From the NCBI RefSeq assembly GCF_037325665.1, contig NC_090254.1:38137190-38201189 (forward strand): a stretch of DNA of 64,000 bases. Direction: 5' to 3'. Of this stretch, positions 1 through 11,186 are shown piece after piece; positions within the stretch are counted from its first letter, which is position 1; each line of letters begins with the position of its first letter. The translations under genes and the position numbers were made by a program. Source of the DNA: Littorina saxatilis. Its lineage: Eukaryota; Mollusca; Gastropoda; Littorinimorpha; Littorinidae. The notes beneath the pieces were generated by a model. That model had not been told where the DNA came from and ran no database searches. It saw nothing but the letters and a program-made list of their open reading frames with translations.

Positions 1-104
1 GTTTACAAGCATTGACTTCTATTCCTGTCCAATGTCCATTTTGTGCAGACAAAGAACCCATTGTCCCTATATATGTCCAGCTTCTGTCCACACTCTAAAA
101 CTGA

Positions 105-185
105 AGTACAATAGAACCCCTTTTTATGACCTCCAAAACATCCGAGAAAATCGTTCTTAGAAAGGGAAGGAGTCCTAAAAAAAGA
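105..185. mobile_element. Fragment of a TA-flanked MITE (TACAGTGGAACC family)
   Basis: The stretch beginning TACAATAGAACCCC, followed by a GACCTCC block and AGTCCTAAAA, matches the left half of the MITE family complete at 40976-41423. Only one diverged end is seen. Confidence 0.4.
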
Positions 186-193
186 GCACTTAC

Positions 194-388
194 TCAGCAC
201 AGGCAGGTGGTCCCGGTAGTAATACGTCCCCGCCTCCTCCTCCACGCAGGTCAAATCCACGTTGCCATTGAAGCCCAGTCTATAGCTGTTGGTTTTACCG
301 CCGGGCCACTGCACCCGTACGATGTTGCGTGACGACTCTGGCGCCACGTTTTCGAACCCCATTACCTCACCCGTTGTTCCTAGCCCAC
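194..388 (-). CDS. MIB2: MIB2-like exon 4 (rest of second Mib domain)
   Basis: Codes for [19 protein letters not shown] through [21 protein letters not shown] and ends at a GTAAGT donor in phase 1. No further exon is visible in 1-193, so the gene continues beyond the left edge. Confidence 0.87.
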
Positions 389-3300
389 CTGGACAAATGC
401 GAGTTAAAATGATTTCATTTCATATTTTATCGTTCCATTTTCTTGGAATTCCGAGTCGCGTTGCATCCCTCAGCACTACGAGTCGCACTTACACAGCTGT
501 GTGAGTGATACGAAATTAAGACAGAATGACCGAGGTCTTTCCCGTGCTACATCGTCGATCGATGACACGGGGGTGGGACAAAGATACCCTTTGTGTGTCC
601 GTCATATCGCCTATTTACAGTTCTTTCTTTCTTTCATTCTTTTTTTTCTTTCATACATTCTTTTCCTTTTCTTTGCTTTCTTCCTTTCGTTTTGCGTTCT
701 TTCTTTTTTTCCTTTCTTCCTCTGACAGGGGAGGCTACCGCTCCTTTCACAGCAGACTCTGCACCCGAGTTGTTGGCCTTTAAGTCAACACCAGTTGATT
801 GTGGAATTCTGTTTGTGATGGGGTCTGGTGGTTTCCGATTGTCTGTATGTTCATGGAAACCTTCGGGTTTGCATAACAGTTTTTATAGGGCTAAGAAATT
901 AGCCCTAACATTTTCAATCCTGTTTGATCGCACTTCGCCTCCCGAGGTGATCGTAGTATTTCGGCACTCGGTTACATCTGGCACTGCGAGCAGGGATGGG
1001 ACTCGGCATGATTTGTTCAGGTAATGGCATAATATGACCACTGAACATTTTCGTGCTGTTCCCATTCTGCGAACTTGGGATGGACAGTGGTCCCCCGGTT
1101 CGGAACTTCGGGACGGAGTTCATTCAAACGGGGGTGATTGTGACAGGGGAGGCTACCGCTCCTTTCACAGCAGACTCTGCACCCGAGTTGTTGGCCTTTA
1201 AGTCAACACCGGTGGATTGTGGAGTTTGTGATGGGGTCTGGTGGTTTCCGATTGTCTGTATGTTCATGGAAACCTTCGGGTTTGCAAAACAGTTTTTATA
1301 GGGCTAAGAAATTAGCCCTAACATTTTCAATCCTGTTTGATTGCACTTCGCCTCCCGAGGTGATCGTAGTGTTTTGGCACTCGGTTACATTCCTACTTTC
1401 TTTTTTTTCGCATTTGTCTTTCTTTCTTTCTTTCTTTCTTCCTTTCTTTCTTTCTTACCTTCTTCTTTCCTTCCTTGCCTTAATTGCTACCCCCTTCCTT
1501 CATTCTCTCGTTACTTCCTCTTTTGTCCATCTCTTTACACCCCCGGTATAGGGGTGTGTATAGGTTTCGCTCGATGTTGTTTGTTTGTTTGTTTGTTTGT
1601 GTTCGCATATAGATCTCAAGAATGAACGGACCGATCGTCACCAAACGCGGTGAACAGGTTCTATACATTCCTGAGACGGTCCTTACAAAAATTGGGACCA
1701 GTCAAACACACGGTTAGGGAGTTATTGGTGGATTAAAATTATACAAGGACTTATAGAGGAACATCTTAATGGTCAAAGGGAAATAACCATTCTCACTCAG
1801 TCACTGCCACCAACTGAGAAGGTTATTTCCCTTTGACGGGGGTGTTTTTCCTACCTCGTAGGAATTTCTTGTTCTTACCATCTTGGTCAGCCCAGGCCCA
1901 GTCACGGCCACGCTTGACCTTGGCACCGGGAAATATCCCCATGGCGCGGATCTTGAGGCTGACTGACCGCTTTTTCACCGGCTCTCTGCATGTGCAATGG
2001 CAATATAAACACGTTACCATTAGTAACAACAACAACAACAACAACAACCAAATCAACAACAACAACAAAGAGGAGATGAGTCATACACTGAGACATATGG
2101 ACAGAACATTTTTTAAACAAAGGTAGATAAGTAAATAATGTATTCTAATTCAAATTCACTTAGCTAGCAGATGCATAAACTCCTCAATTGTACTTGTTCA
2201 TTATTATCTCCTTAGAATCCTCCGAAAACGGCGTATGGCTGCCTAAATGGCGGGGTAAAAAAACGGTCATACACGTAAAATTCCACTCGTGCAAAAAACA
2301 CGAGTGTACCGTCATGGGAGTTTCAGCTCACGAACGCAGAAGAAGAAGATCTCCTTAGAAAGTGTTCAAGGACACCTATAAATAAGTACCATCGTTCAGT
2401 ATGAGAAACGTTGTCTTAAAAATGATCCCTCACAGCAAACGTATTATTAACCCCGTTAACCGAGCTCACTTACTCTCAGAAATTCATGCTTGATATCGTT
2501 TTCATGGAAAAAAATAAGTAAGAAAAACTTTGTCCCAAGGTAAGACCGAACCCAGAGCATACGTCTTACCCCGTGGAGCCCGGCTCATTGACACGCAGAA
2601 ACCCGTGCTTGATGTCATGTTTATCCGTGACGTAACACAGGGGGCAAAGGTCACAGGCACGGCAGACTTGGCAGTGCCACAGCATACCGTAAATACTCTG
2701 TTCGTCGCAGCCCGAACATGTCTTTCCTTCGTGACGAATTCCTGGAAAGAAAAATAAGATGAAATTAGTACAGTGTGAATCTGAGAAAATGTAATGGAAC
2801 AGGAACACAATTTTAGTACCCGTAATGTACTGTGAAACTTTTGAAAGACGACCTCAGCGGAGTTAAAGGACATTGTTGTGTTGTCGACTGTTGTTCTAAA
2901 AATAACCATGTCTATCAATAAGTAAATCAATAAATCAATAAATCAATGAAAACATTAGAAACAAATTACGACTTTTTAACCGTTAATCTCTGTTTAGGCA
3001 GCTGTATTCACGGAATATAATACATAACTGCTCTTCTCTTTGTAAGTCATTTACCAAGAAGGAATCAATAACATAAATTAGATCAAGCATGTAATTCACA
3101 ACTCCTAGCATACCAGCATAAAAATTACTCGCAAATTTGTATCCACGTACCATTCCGGCCGCGGCCGCAAGGTGGGTTCCGAGTGTACAGATTTTTCCGA
3201 TCTCCCAGGTCAACTTATGTGCAGACCTGCTATAGTGCCTTATCCCCCTTCGTGTGTACATGCAAGCACATGACCAAGTGCGCACGGAAAAGATCATGTA

Positions 3301-3474
3301 ATCCATGTCAGAGTTCGGTGGTTTATAGAAACACGAAAATAGCAAGCATACTTCCCCCAAAATCGGCGTATGCTGTCAGAATGGCGGGGTAAAAAATGGT
3401 CATACACGTACAAATTCACTCGTGAAAAAAAATGAGTGAACGTGCATGGGAGTGTCAGCCCATGAACGACGAAG

Positions 3475-3505
<31 letters not shown>

Positions 3506-3769
3506 CCACATACCAACAGGAGCTGTGTCAAAAATCCTCAGGTCATATTTTCCTTCCGCTCCGGATCTGTAGGTGTATTCCTGCCCGCTGTCCCACGCGA
3601 CTCGAACCTTGTGTCCGTCCAGCAGAGTGACCACTGTGCCCAGGTGCCCCTCTCCCCCGTCAGCGTCCCCGCCCTGCCAGTCAGGGCCCCGCAGCACGCG
3701 CATGCCCTCGCGTGCCGTCATCGTTACGTCATCTGGTAGAAGTGACGTCATCGGTGGTAAGTTCGACAT
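194..3769 (-). CDS. MIB2: Mind bomb E3 ubiquitin ligase, MIB2-like (5' part, four exons)
   Basis: Exons join 3769-3514, 2741-2570, 1985-1879 and 388-194 with GT-AG borders and compatible phases (1, 2, 1, 1). The joined protein has a Mib/Herc2 domain (residues about 18-85, with [10 protein letters not shown] and DADGGEG), a ZZ zinc finger (about 90-135, pairs TCSGC, HCQVC, LCPLC and a final H-x3-H), then a second Mib/Herc2 domain ([35 protein letters not shown]). This Mib-ZZ-Mib order is diagnostic of Mind bomb ligases, which ubiquitinate Notch ligands in the cytoplasm and at endosomes. The ATG at 3769 lies about 20 codons before the first domain, as in the family, with no acceptor just upstream. 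The later repeat, ankyrin and RING parts lie off the left edge. The second Mib domain reads closer to MIB2 than MIB1 from memory; the family is sure, the paralogue less so. Confidence 0.88.
600..722 (+). repeat. TTTC-rich pyrimidine tract
   Basis: Irregular TTTC/TTCC low-complexity sequence into which the TRIM element at 723-1389 appears to have inserted. A similar tract resumes on its other side at 1390-1545. Confidence 0.75.
723..1389 (+). mobile_element. TRIM: miniature LTR retrotransposon, no coding capacity
   Basis: Two direct repeats, 723-976 and 1141-1389, begin TGACAGGGGAGGC and end TTACA, so they behave as TG...CA long terminal repeats of about 250 bp, similar at a glance with scattered differences. 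The 164-bp interior opens with TCTGGCACTGCGAGCAGG, a primer-binding-site-like stretch directly after the first LTR, and closes with a purine-rich ACGGGGG run just before the second. There is no gag or pol. It is a non-autonomous fossil, complete in layout and of moderate age. The low-complexity flanks hide any clear target duplication. Confidence 0.72.
1390..1545 (+). repeat. TTTC/CTTT pyrimidine tract, right of TRIM
   Basis: Continuation of the pyrimidine-rich microsatellite-like tract interrupted by the TRIM. Confidence 0.7.
1879..1985 (-). CDS. MIB2: MIB2-like exon 3 (linker and start of second Mib domain)
   Basis: 107 bp between a TGCAG acceptor and a GTAAG donor, coding for [20 protein letters not shown] then [16 protein letters not shown]. 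The phase (2 in, 1 out) joins exactly to both neighbours. Confidence 0.87.
2226..2349 (-). mobile_element. SINE 3' fragment in MIB2-like intron 2
   Basis: Matches the 3' body of the full SINE at 41701-42103: a CGGCGTATGGCTGCC block, the CACGAGTG hairpin, then CACGAACGCAG and a GAA tail. The 5' two-thirds is missing. Confidence 0.65.
2570..2741 (-). CDS. MIB2: MIB2-like exon 2 (ZZ zinc finger)
   Basis: The acceptor follows a pyrimidine tract ending CTTTCCAG, and the donor is GTAAG. It codes for [12 protein letters not shown] through [11 protein letters not shown], with all eight expected zinc ligands of a ZZ finger visible. Confidence 0.88.
3160..3503 (-). mobile_element. SINE with GAA-repeat tail in MIB2-like intron 1
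   Basis: The body matches the SINEs at 8938-9327 and 41701-42103 (TCTCCCAGGTCAACTT, TGACATGGATTACATG-like and CATGGGAGTGTCAGCCC blocks). The tRNA-like head is missing or decayed. On the minus strand it ends in a long AAG/GAA tail (3466-3503) whose last repeat lies about 10 nt from the exon 1 splice donor. Confidence 0.65.
3514..3769 (-). CDS. MIB2: MIB2-like exon 1 (start codon, first Mib/Herc2 domain)
   Basis: Starts [14 protein letters not shown] and ends in phase 1 at the donor GTATGT (3513 downward). It codes for the whole first Mib/Herc2 domain. A GAA-repeat SINE tail starts about 10 nt inside the intron. Confidence 0.88.
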
Positions 3770-3894
3770 TTTAAAGAAGAAGATAAAGTTTGTTTTTTTA
3801 AAAAGAAAAAAAGAAAAAAAAAGTTGGCAGTATTAGGGATGCTTGGAAGTGTACAATGTAGATCTATACCTAGTTTATTTCAGGTTGAGTTGGC

Positions 3895-4185
3895 AACTTT
3901 TCATGCTGGATCGATCATCTTAAATTAAGTTATGTTAAAAATTGACACTTTTTATCATTGAAAATTGTACTTTAAAGTGCAGTATGACAATTTATTTTTA
4001 AAATTTGTATCTGTAGATACAGTTATGATGTGTTAAATTTGATGTAATAGTTCTTTGATTATATTGTTTTCTGTTCCTGTTGACCCTATATTAGGGCGAG
4101 GGCTGGATGTAAATAAGCATATATCTTGCTTATCTATTACCCTCGATAATAAAGATTTTGTCTTGTCTTGTCTTGTCTTATCTTA
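3895..4185 (+). mobile_element. 3' end of a non-LTR retrotransposon (LINE)
   Basis: An AT-rich 3' untranslated-like stretch ends with GGGCGAGGGCTGGATG, AATAAAGATTTTG and a tandem TCTTG tail (4159-4183), a typical 3' terminus of jockey/CR1-like LINEs of invertebrates. No reverse transcriptase remains, so it is a 5'-truncated copy. Confidence 0.5.
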
Positions 4186-4307
4186 CGAGGTCTAACCAGC
4201 AGAAATGTCAAACACTCGATCGCGACTTCTGCGGCACTGAGATATATACACTTGATTGGGACTTGGAAGCTAGGCGGAGACTGAGAGAATGGCAGAGCAG
4301 AAAAAAC

Positions 4308-4309
<2 letters not shown>

Positions 4310-4394
<85 letters not shown>
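4310..4394 (+). repeat. (GA)n microsatellite
   Basis: About 42 uninterrupted GA units. Confidence 0.95.
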
Positions 4395-4395
<1 letters not shown>

Positions 4396-6547
4396 ATTTG
4401 TATGTGTATGTGTGGGTGTGTGTCACAGTGAAGGGGCGGTGCTTACGAACGTGTGTGCGTCAGTGCGTGAGTATGTGTTAAGTGAAAGACAGACAGAAGA
4501 TATACTTTATTTTCCGACACAGTAGACTTTGGTCGGCAGACAGACAGACGGGAACTCGAACTCGAAAACTTTATTACGGAAGGATAATAGCATTAGGTCC
4601 ATAAAAATGGTCCTTTCTTACAGCTAGTCTCCACTACAATGCACGCATGAAACGACGAAAAAGAAGGGAAACGAATCTAGCCAATTTCCCTTTGTGCCTT
4701 ATGCCAAAGTGTCCATTTTATTCGTAAATTATGACCAACAATAATGTGTGCACTGATGATTCACATTCATTCCGCCTCCGGTTTCCGGGTGCTTTCATTT
4801 GAACTTCAGTGAATGGTTCGATTGCTATTCGAGTCATAATAATAATGATAATAATAAAGTGTATTTATATTGCGCCTATCCCTTACAAAAAACAAAAATA
4901 TTTGGCTCTAAGCGCATTACAACATGTGTAGGGGATTGATTGATTGTACTCTGGCCAAAACATGTCCCTTGTGTACTGCACATGGTTGAAATAAAGTCTT
5001 ATGTCTTATGTCTTATGGTACAATCAAGTCTGACAAATACAATAACACCATAATCAGTCATGTGGAGTATTGTTTACTGGCTTAATCTTCCTTCTTCTCT
5101 AGCTTCGTTTTCCTTATTCGACTATACCATACTATGCTATACGCACTCTCTCCCGTAATTATGGGCACAGTCAGCAGTATGCGTGTATTTGAGGAGCTGA
5201 CGAACAGTTTCCGAGGAAAGCTATTCTAAATTTAGAAATCGGGAATATCATGCTTACGAGAAACGTGTCAAGTCAATTATGTGGCCGATTTTGAGGTTGT
5301 TGACACCACAATCTGCTTTGTTTACCTTTGCTATTCCTCAGTATAATTATGCTCTCGTGCTTCTTTCTTTCTTCTTTTCTTCAGTCTTGTTCACTTTTGC
5401 AATACCAACCCCATCCTATCATGTTTCAGGCAGAAAGAATGAAATTTTGCATCCAACTGATCATCTGCAGTAACATGTCAACAAAATGTTGATTATATAT
5501 AGGCCTATATCCTGAACGCCAAAATTAATTTTATTCCGTGACGCACAGGTTAAACCTTCTTTTATTTCCGTCATTCTTAGTAGGCTGAGCTGATCTTAGC
5601 CCCCAAAAATATACATCATGCAAAGTACATTTTAAGGGGCTTATTGTCCGTCAGGTCTTAATTGCCTATATTGGACATGAATTGGTTTATACGATTCGAG
5701 TTTTACGCCCTCACAGCTTTTTGATGTTTGCGTGTTTACGTGGTATCAGCTATCTGCACTTATGGTAGAATGACCAAGATCTTTAACGTGCCGTTGTGGT
5801 GACACGGGGGTGGGAGATGGATACCGTCTCTGGGTACATCATGCACATTTTGATGAGTAATAAATAGACCGCTATACCGTCTTCTCGTATCTGCACCGAA
5901 ACGGATTGCTCAGTCATGCAAATTGTAACTTAATTCAGCCTATACTACCTTGACTCTGGCAAAGGTCATTGGTCAAGACCGCATCTGAGTGTCGCAAATA
6001 CTGACAACATGACATTATCAATGATAATCGGATAAGCAGAAAGCAGAGGCACTGACCATTGGCCTTATTTACCAACAGCAATTTTTTCGTGTCCTGTTTG
6101 TCAGTGTCACGTGAGTGGAAACTAATTCACAAAATGTTGACATAAAAGAATTATAAGCGGACAGCTAATATCATTGACTAGTCCAGTGCACGACTACGTT
6201 ATGAATGAACATATTTATGATTCATCAGGAAGTGTGGGTGAAAACCAAATCTCAAAACCTAGACACAAAGAACCGATTATCTGATCATCGGAAACTCAGT
6301 CAAAACAAGGTATATTTGTTCGTGCAACAACAGGAGAATAGCATGCACTGATATCTATAAATCAATAAAAGTCATACATACAAAAACAGTCGACTTTCTC
6401 AAGCAGCCATCTTGACTGAATCTACTGATATTACCTGGACTGTTTGCGACACAACTTATAAGCTTAAGCCTAGTACACAACTTGTGACATTGACTAGACG
6501 CTATTTTTAGAACTGCAGCCCAGATATCAGTCTAACGTTCCACAGAA

Positions 6548-6714
6548 CAGTGCCGGACTTCCCTTTTCACAACCTCCAAACATTTGAGAAAATCAGGTCT
6601 TAAAAATGAGGGAGTCTTAAAATGGAGGTAGATTTACAGAGGTTATGAACAAAAAGTCTGAACAAAAATCAGGTCTTAAAAGGGAGGGAGTCTTAAATTG
6701 GGGGGGTTCCACTG
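6548..6714. mobile_element. TA-flanked MITE (TACAGTGGAACC family), short copy
   Basis: Right end GGGGGGGTTCCACTG followed by TA, left end a diverged CAGTGCCGGACTTCCC, with AGGTCTTAAAA/GGAGTCTTAAA blocks between. Same family as 40976-41423 and 41543-42130; old and diverged. Confidence 0.55.
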
Positions 6715-7350
6715 TACACTCACCTAAATCCTGTCGAGCTGAACGCCGCCCGGAGATGAGAGTGGCACGGTATTACACGCACAAGGCAAAACTAAGTTTT
6801 AGTCCAATTCACTTTCCTAACTGCAGTGCTGTTTCTTCAACTGCACACGCCAGGATATTGAGTTAGCACTGATTGTGTGATCGCTGAAATGATATCATAG
6901 CAATGTCCCAACAGTACAATGTCAAATGTCGCGGCGAAGCCAGTGCGTGCAGACGCAGCCAGTGAGCTGGCTTTCTCAACGTTGACAAAACCTGCTCGAT
7001 AAATGAAAAAAAGAAAAAAAATCCACCCGCGTCCTACTTTCGGTTCGCACACACAAAGCGCGAATATCTTCCTGGTTTGTTGCATGGCACAGGCGCCTAA
7101 AACAAAAATCTCGAAGTATCTAGAAACTGGATTACACTAGCTACTATTACTCATTAAATTTTATTTCCTTTAGACTTTTAAATATATTTTTTTAAACATT
7201 CCTCGACTGTGATCATATCACATCTGGACGTAGGATAATTGTGCGTACTTTTAATGTCAACGCGGAGTGTTGATTGTGAAGTAGATTTATATAGCTTTTT
7301 GTTTCTTAACTTGTTAGCCTCTTAGATGGTTGGTTAACTGGTTGGTTATT

Positions 7351-7377
7351 TCGTCGTGTGTGTGTGTGTGTGTGTGT

Positions 7378-7429
<52 letters not shown>
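7351..7429 (+). repeat. (GT)n microsatellite
   Basis: Two GT runs split by a single GGTG interruption. Confidence 0.95.
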
Positions 7430-7433
<4 letters not shown>

Positions 7434-7584
7434 CTGTGCGTTTGTTGTTTTCCTGTTCAAGTTATGCTTGATGTTGAGTTTCTTTATTAGTCGGTTGGTT
7501 GCTGGATCATATGATTGACGTCTCGCGTGTTATTCAAAGTAACTATGTTTCTCAGTTTTGATTCATTGTTTGTCGTTGTGTTTC

Positions 7585-8171
7585 CATCTTGAACACACGG
7601 CCAGTACCGTGTAACTGTCCTTGATACGGAACGATCCAAGGGGGGCAATCTCAGTCATCTGAAAGTGGGAAATCCAAACGCAATCCGCTTTGTTCGATTT
7701 TATGGGCTTGGACGATAGAGAAAAATAAGAAAAGCAAAAGCTGGAGTCCAGTCTGGACGAAACTGCTATCAAGAACGCAAAATTGATTTTTTCTGAGTTT
7801 TTGGTTTTTTTGCTGTAAGCGCCGTGTCGAGCTAAAACTGAAGTTGCGGCACAATTTCGCTTCTCTGATGCTTGTTGACATGCATCAACGAAGGGGCCTC
7901 ACTCTGGAAGAGTTTCCTGCTCCGATAAACATGGCGCTTACGGCAACAACAACAAAAACTCAGAAAAAAATCAATTCTGCGTTCTTGATAGCAGTTCCGT
8001 CCAGACTGGACTCCAGCTTTTGCTTTTCTTATTTTTCTCTATCGTCCAAGCCCATAAAATCGAACAAAGCGGATTGCGTTTGGATTTCCCTCTTTCAGAT
8101 GACTGAGATTGCCCCCCTTGGATCGTTCCGTATCAAGGCCAGTTACACGGTACTGGCCGTGTGTTCAAGAT
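7585..8171. mobile_element. Fold-back element: two 239-bp inverted arms around a 109-bp loop
   Basis: The sequence 7585-7823 reappears as its reverse complement at 7933-8171 with few mismatches (shared landmarks ATCTTGAACACACGGCCAGT, CTGGACTCCAGC-type palindromes and TAAGCGCC at the inner ends). It has no coding content. The transcript of either strand would fold into a near-perfect hairpin of about 240 bp. It could be a MITE with very long inverted repeats or a fold-back transposon. Confidence 0.8.
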
Positions 8172-8937
8172 GTTGTGTTCCCCGAAGGAAAACGGAAGAG
8201 GGCTTGAGTGACTTAATGTACCTTTCTTCTGTAAAAGACTTGACTTGACTGTTTATTGATTGATTGATTGACTGATTGAGTGAGTGAGTGAGTGACGAAT
8301 TGATTGATTGATTGATTGATTGGTTGGTTGGTTGGTTGATTGATTGACTCGAGTGAGTGACGCTTGACGCTTTGACACTTTATTGTCAGTAGCTAATAAA
8401 AGCCTTATGGACAAGGTAGTAAAACAACAATTTCTGCATCATTCATAAAAGGGGTAAAAGGACGAATGAACAAAACATTATTAATAACAACAAAAACATA
8501 GCAAACTAGTTTATGAGTACGAACAAACAAGTGAGTGAGTGAGTGAGTGAGTGAGTGATTAATTGATTGACTGACCGACCGACTGGGTGAGCTCGACTTG
8601 ATTGTTTTCACGTTGTTCACTGATTTGATTTGTTTCCCTTTGCCTGTCTTACCTCGACTACTCAGGAGCCATGCATATACTTCATTATTGGCACTTTTCC
8701 ATCGGGTATGTCATCAATATGAAAGGAACCGATCTCACCCACAGCGATTCTACCTATAAATCGGTAATTCCCGATTTCTGTGAAACACAGTAGGCCTACG
8801 TAGTGTAGCCTAATAGCACTGTAATAAAACTTGCTTTGTAGTATATCGTATGACATCGATCAGCGTGGTGCCTCCATAGCTGTCTTCACCCCCTCAAGCC
8901 CGGTTGCCGCCCCCTCCCCCACAACTCTACAGTCATC

Positions 8938-9327
8938 TTCTTCTTCAGCGCCGTTCCAGAAATTCTGGGTTACGTGTGAGCTCGTTTGCCCATTTGGGTT
9001 CCCCACACTATACTCTGAGAGCATAATCAGCTTCACTCCGCTTTCGTTGTGTAGGCATGCTGGGTATTTTCGTGTTTCCATAACCCACCGAACTCTGACA
9101 TGGATTACAGGATCTTTTCCATGCGCACCGCTTGGTCTTGTGCTTGCGTTTACACACGAAGGGGGGGTCACTAGCAGGTCTGCACATAAGTTGACCTGGG
9201 AGATCGGAAAAATCTCCACTGTTAACCCACCAGGCGGCAGCGACCGGGATTCGAACTCACCGTGATCTCCCGATTAGCCGGGAGGCCGACGTCTTACCAT
9301 GACGCCACTGCGCCCGTCACTATGATG
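8938..9327 (-). mobile_element. tRNA-derived SINE with 9-bp target duplication
   Basis: Flanked by ACAGTCATC at 8929-8937 and 9328-9336. Read on the minus strand it has a tRNA-like head (GCGCAGTGGCGTCATGG A-box region, GAGTTCGAATCCC B box), a body shared with the SINE at 41701-42103, and a GAAGAAGAAG tail. The head differs from that of the 41.7-kb family although the body is the same. Confidence 0.82.
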
Positions 9328-9687
9328 ACAGTCATCATACTCATGGCCTGTCAGTCTCAGCTGGTGAACTGATGTGCCGTACTGAAACGGATCATTTTCC
9401 TTTTAACTTCAGTTGATGTTCGTTTTAAATGTTTATCTTACTTCACTAAGCATTTACTTTATTTTTGTTTAGTTAGTATTTATTTAATTTTTTTGCTTTT
9501 CAGGCTCTTCCTTGTGCATTCAATGATCTGTTTTGTTTGTTGCTTGTCTGATTGCGGCTTGTCTGTTTGTTTGTTTGAAAGACTTATCTCTTGCTCAATT
9601 TGTTTTCTTCATTTATATAACGTACGTATAAACATTAAATTAGCCCCTCACATGAGCGAGTGAGCTGGATATAAAAAAAGAAAATGG

Positions 9688-9692
<5 letters not shown>

Positions 9693-9724
<32 letters not shown>

Positions 9725-9748
9725 CTCTCTCTCTCTCAGTCTCTCTCT

Positions 9749-9784
<36 letters not shown>

Positions 9785-9816
9785 CTCTCACTCTCTCTCT
9801 CTCTCTCTCTCTCTCT
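9693..9816 (+). repeat. (CT)n microsatellite with CAGT interruptions
   Basis: CT dinucleotide runs broken by several CAGTCTCT interruptions. Confidence 0.93.
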
Positions 9817-10170
9817 TATTGCAATACTTCTATTTATTATAATACACACTCACCAATTATTATTGACACAAACGATATCGGCAGGTCGGGCCATCTCTCC
9901 TCTCCGACGGAGTACACAGATCCCAAGCAATCGAGTCTCCGTGATGTAGTTCAGGGGAGACAACTTCACCGACAGCACGTGTCGCGGCTTTTCACTCAAT
10001 GAAGTAAGTTCCCTCAAAAACAGAAGCGTCTTTGGTTTTACTTGTAACTGAATAGAAACTGAATACAACAGACACAAACTTGTCTGATTCTTGTGGATTT
10101 TACAAGCGTTCAACTAGACTTACTAGTGGATTTTGTTTATTATCCTTAAATTGCACGCAGTAGTCAGAGC

Positions 10171-10243
10171 GGTTCGGTAGTGTAGTGGTTATCACGCTCG
10201 CCTCACACGCGAGAGGTCCTGGGTTCGACCCCCAGCCGAACCA
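10171..10243 (+). tRNA. tRNA-Val (anticodon CAC)
   Basis: A 73-nt cloverleaf. The acceptor stem GGTTCGG (10171-10177) pairs with CCGAACC (10236-10242), with discriminator A. The D arm is GTGTAGTGGTTATCAC, and stem CTCGC/GCGAG encloses loop CTCACAC with anticodon CAC at 10204-10206. The T arm is CTGGG-TTCGACC-CCCAG. Both internal Pol III boxes are intact and there is no intron or CCA. It closely matches animal tRNA-Val(CAC). Unlike the SINE heads here, it has complete stems and no SINE body behind it, so it is probably functional. Confidence 0.95.
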
Positions 10244-10248
10244 ATATA

Positions 10249-10256
10249 TTTTTTTT
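10249..10256 (+). terminator. RNA polymerase III terminator (T run) of tRNA-Val
   Basis: Eight consecutive Ts start 6 nt after the tRNA 3' end, the normal Pol III stop signal. Confidence 0.85.
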
Positions 10257-10993
10257 CCTTAAAATTATTGAATCTTGCATTTACATTGCAATGTCTGTGT
10301 GAATGATTTATTTTGCAAGAACTGATGAAACTCAACTCATTTTTACATTCTTTTTACAAGTTTCTCTCTGTTAGTAAACTCTGTTACCTCTTTGTACTCG
10401 GTGGCTGACTCGTGGTGTAGGCCTATAGTGTCAATCATATTCCTTTAAGTTATTGTTTTCTTTTGTTACTGTGCAGTACAAAGGGCAAAGCGTTTAAAAT
10501 ATCACTTCTTTTTATAATGTTCGATATCTTACAATGTTTATTTTTTTGCCGGTGTTTATTCGTAACACTACGGTTTTGATTGAAGGTATGTTCTGCTATT
10601 ACTAAATAAAAGTTCGCTCTTTTGCTGTCTGTGACGTGTACGTAAGTGTTAATTCGATCGCGAGTGCCTTGGACAATGAGGAACATAATGAGCCATAATG
10701 ACCATCTGTTATCATGAGAATGGAAGTCGTCAGGGGCTTGTGGTGAAAGGGTATTTGGATCGACAGTTCTATATTATCATGAACAGTTTTAACCCCGCCC
10801 CTTTTCTTTGACACATCTTTCTCTGCTGTTTTGTTTTGTTTTGGTTGTTGTTGTTTTTTGTCTTAGAATCCGTTCTCAGACTTTCCTCCGCATGCTTTTT
10901 ATGTCTTTTGTACTGAAAACATTTTGTGATCAAATGTTACAGCTATGACATGCAGTTATAGCTGTAAACTTGTATTAAATTCTCTGTGTGTTC

Positions 10994-11024
<31 letters not shown>

Positions 11025-11186
11025 ACGTTTCACCTTGCCCAACCTTATCGTAATCTGTCAATGTAAATGAATTTATCTGCCTAATGATCTCTTTGACACC
11101 CCCCCCCCCCCCCCCTCTTACACCCCCATTTGTAACGGTGGGTTCTTTGAAAATAGACAAATGTCATCACTAAAGTGTTGATATTC

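Noticed and set aside
8831-9265. 144-codon plus-strand frame
   Set aside because: It reads through the SINE at 8938-9327 in antisense. Similar peptides recur at other copies of the SINE because the element repeats, not because a gene is conserved.
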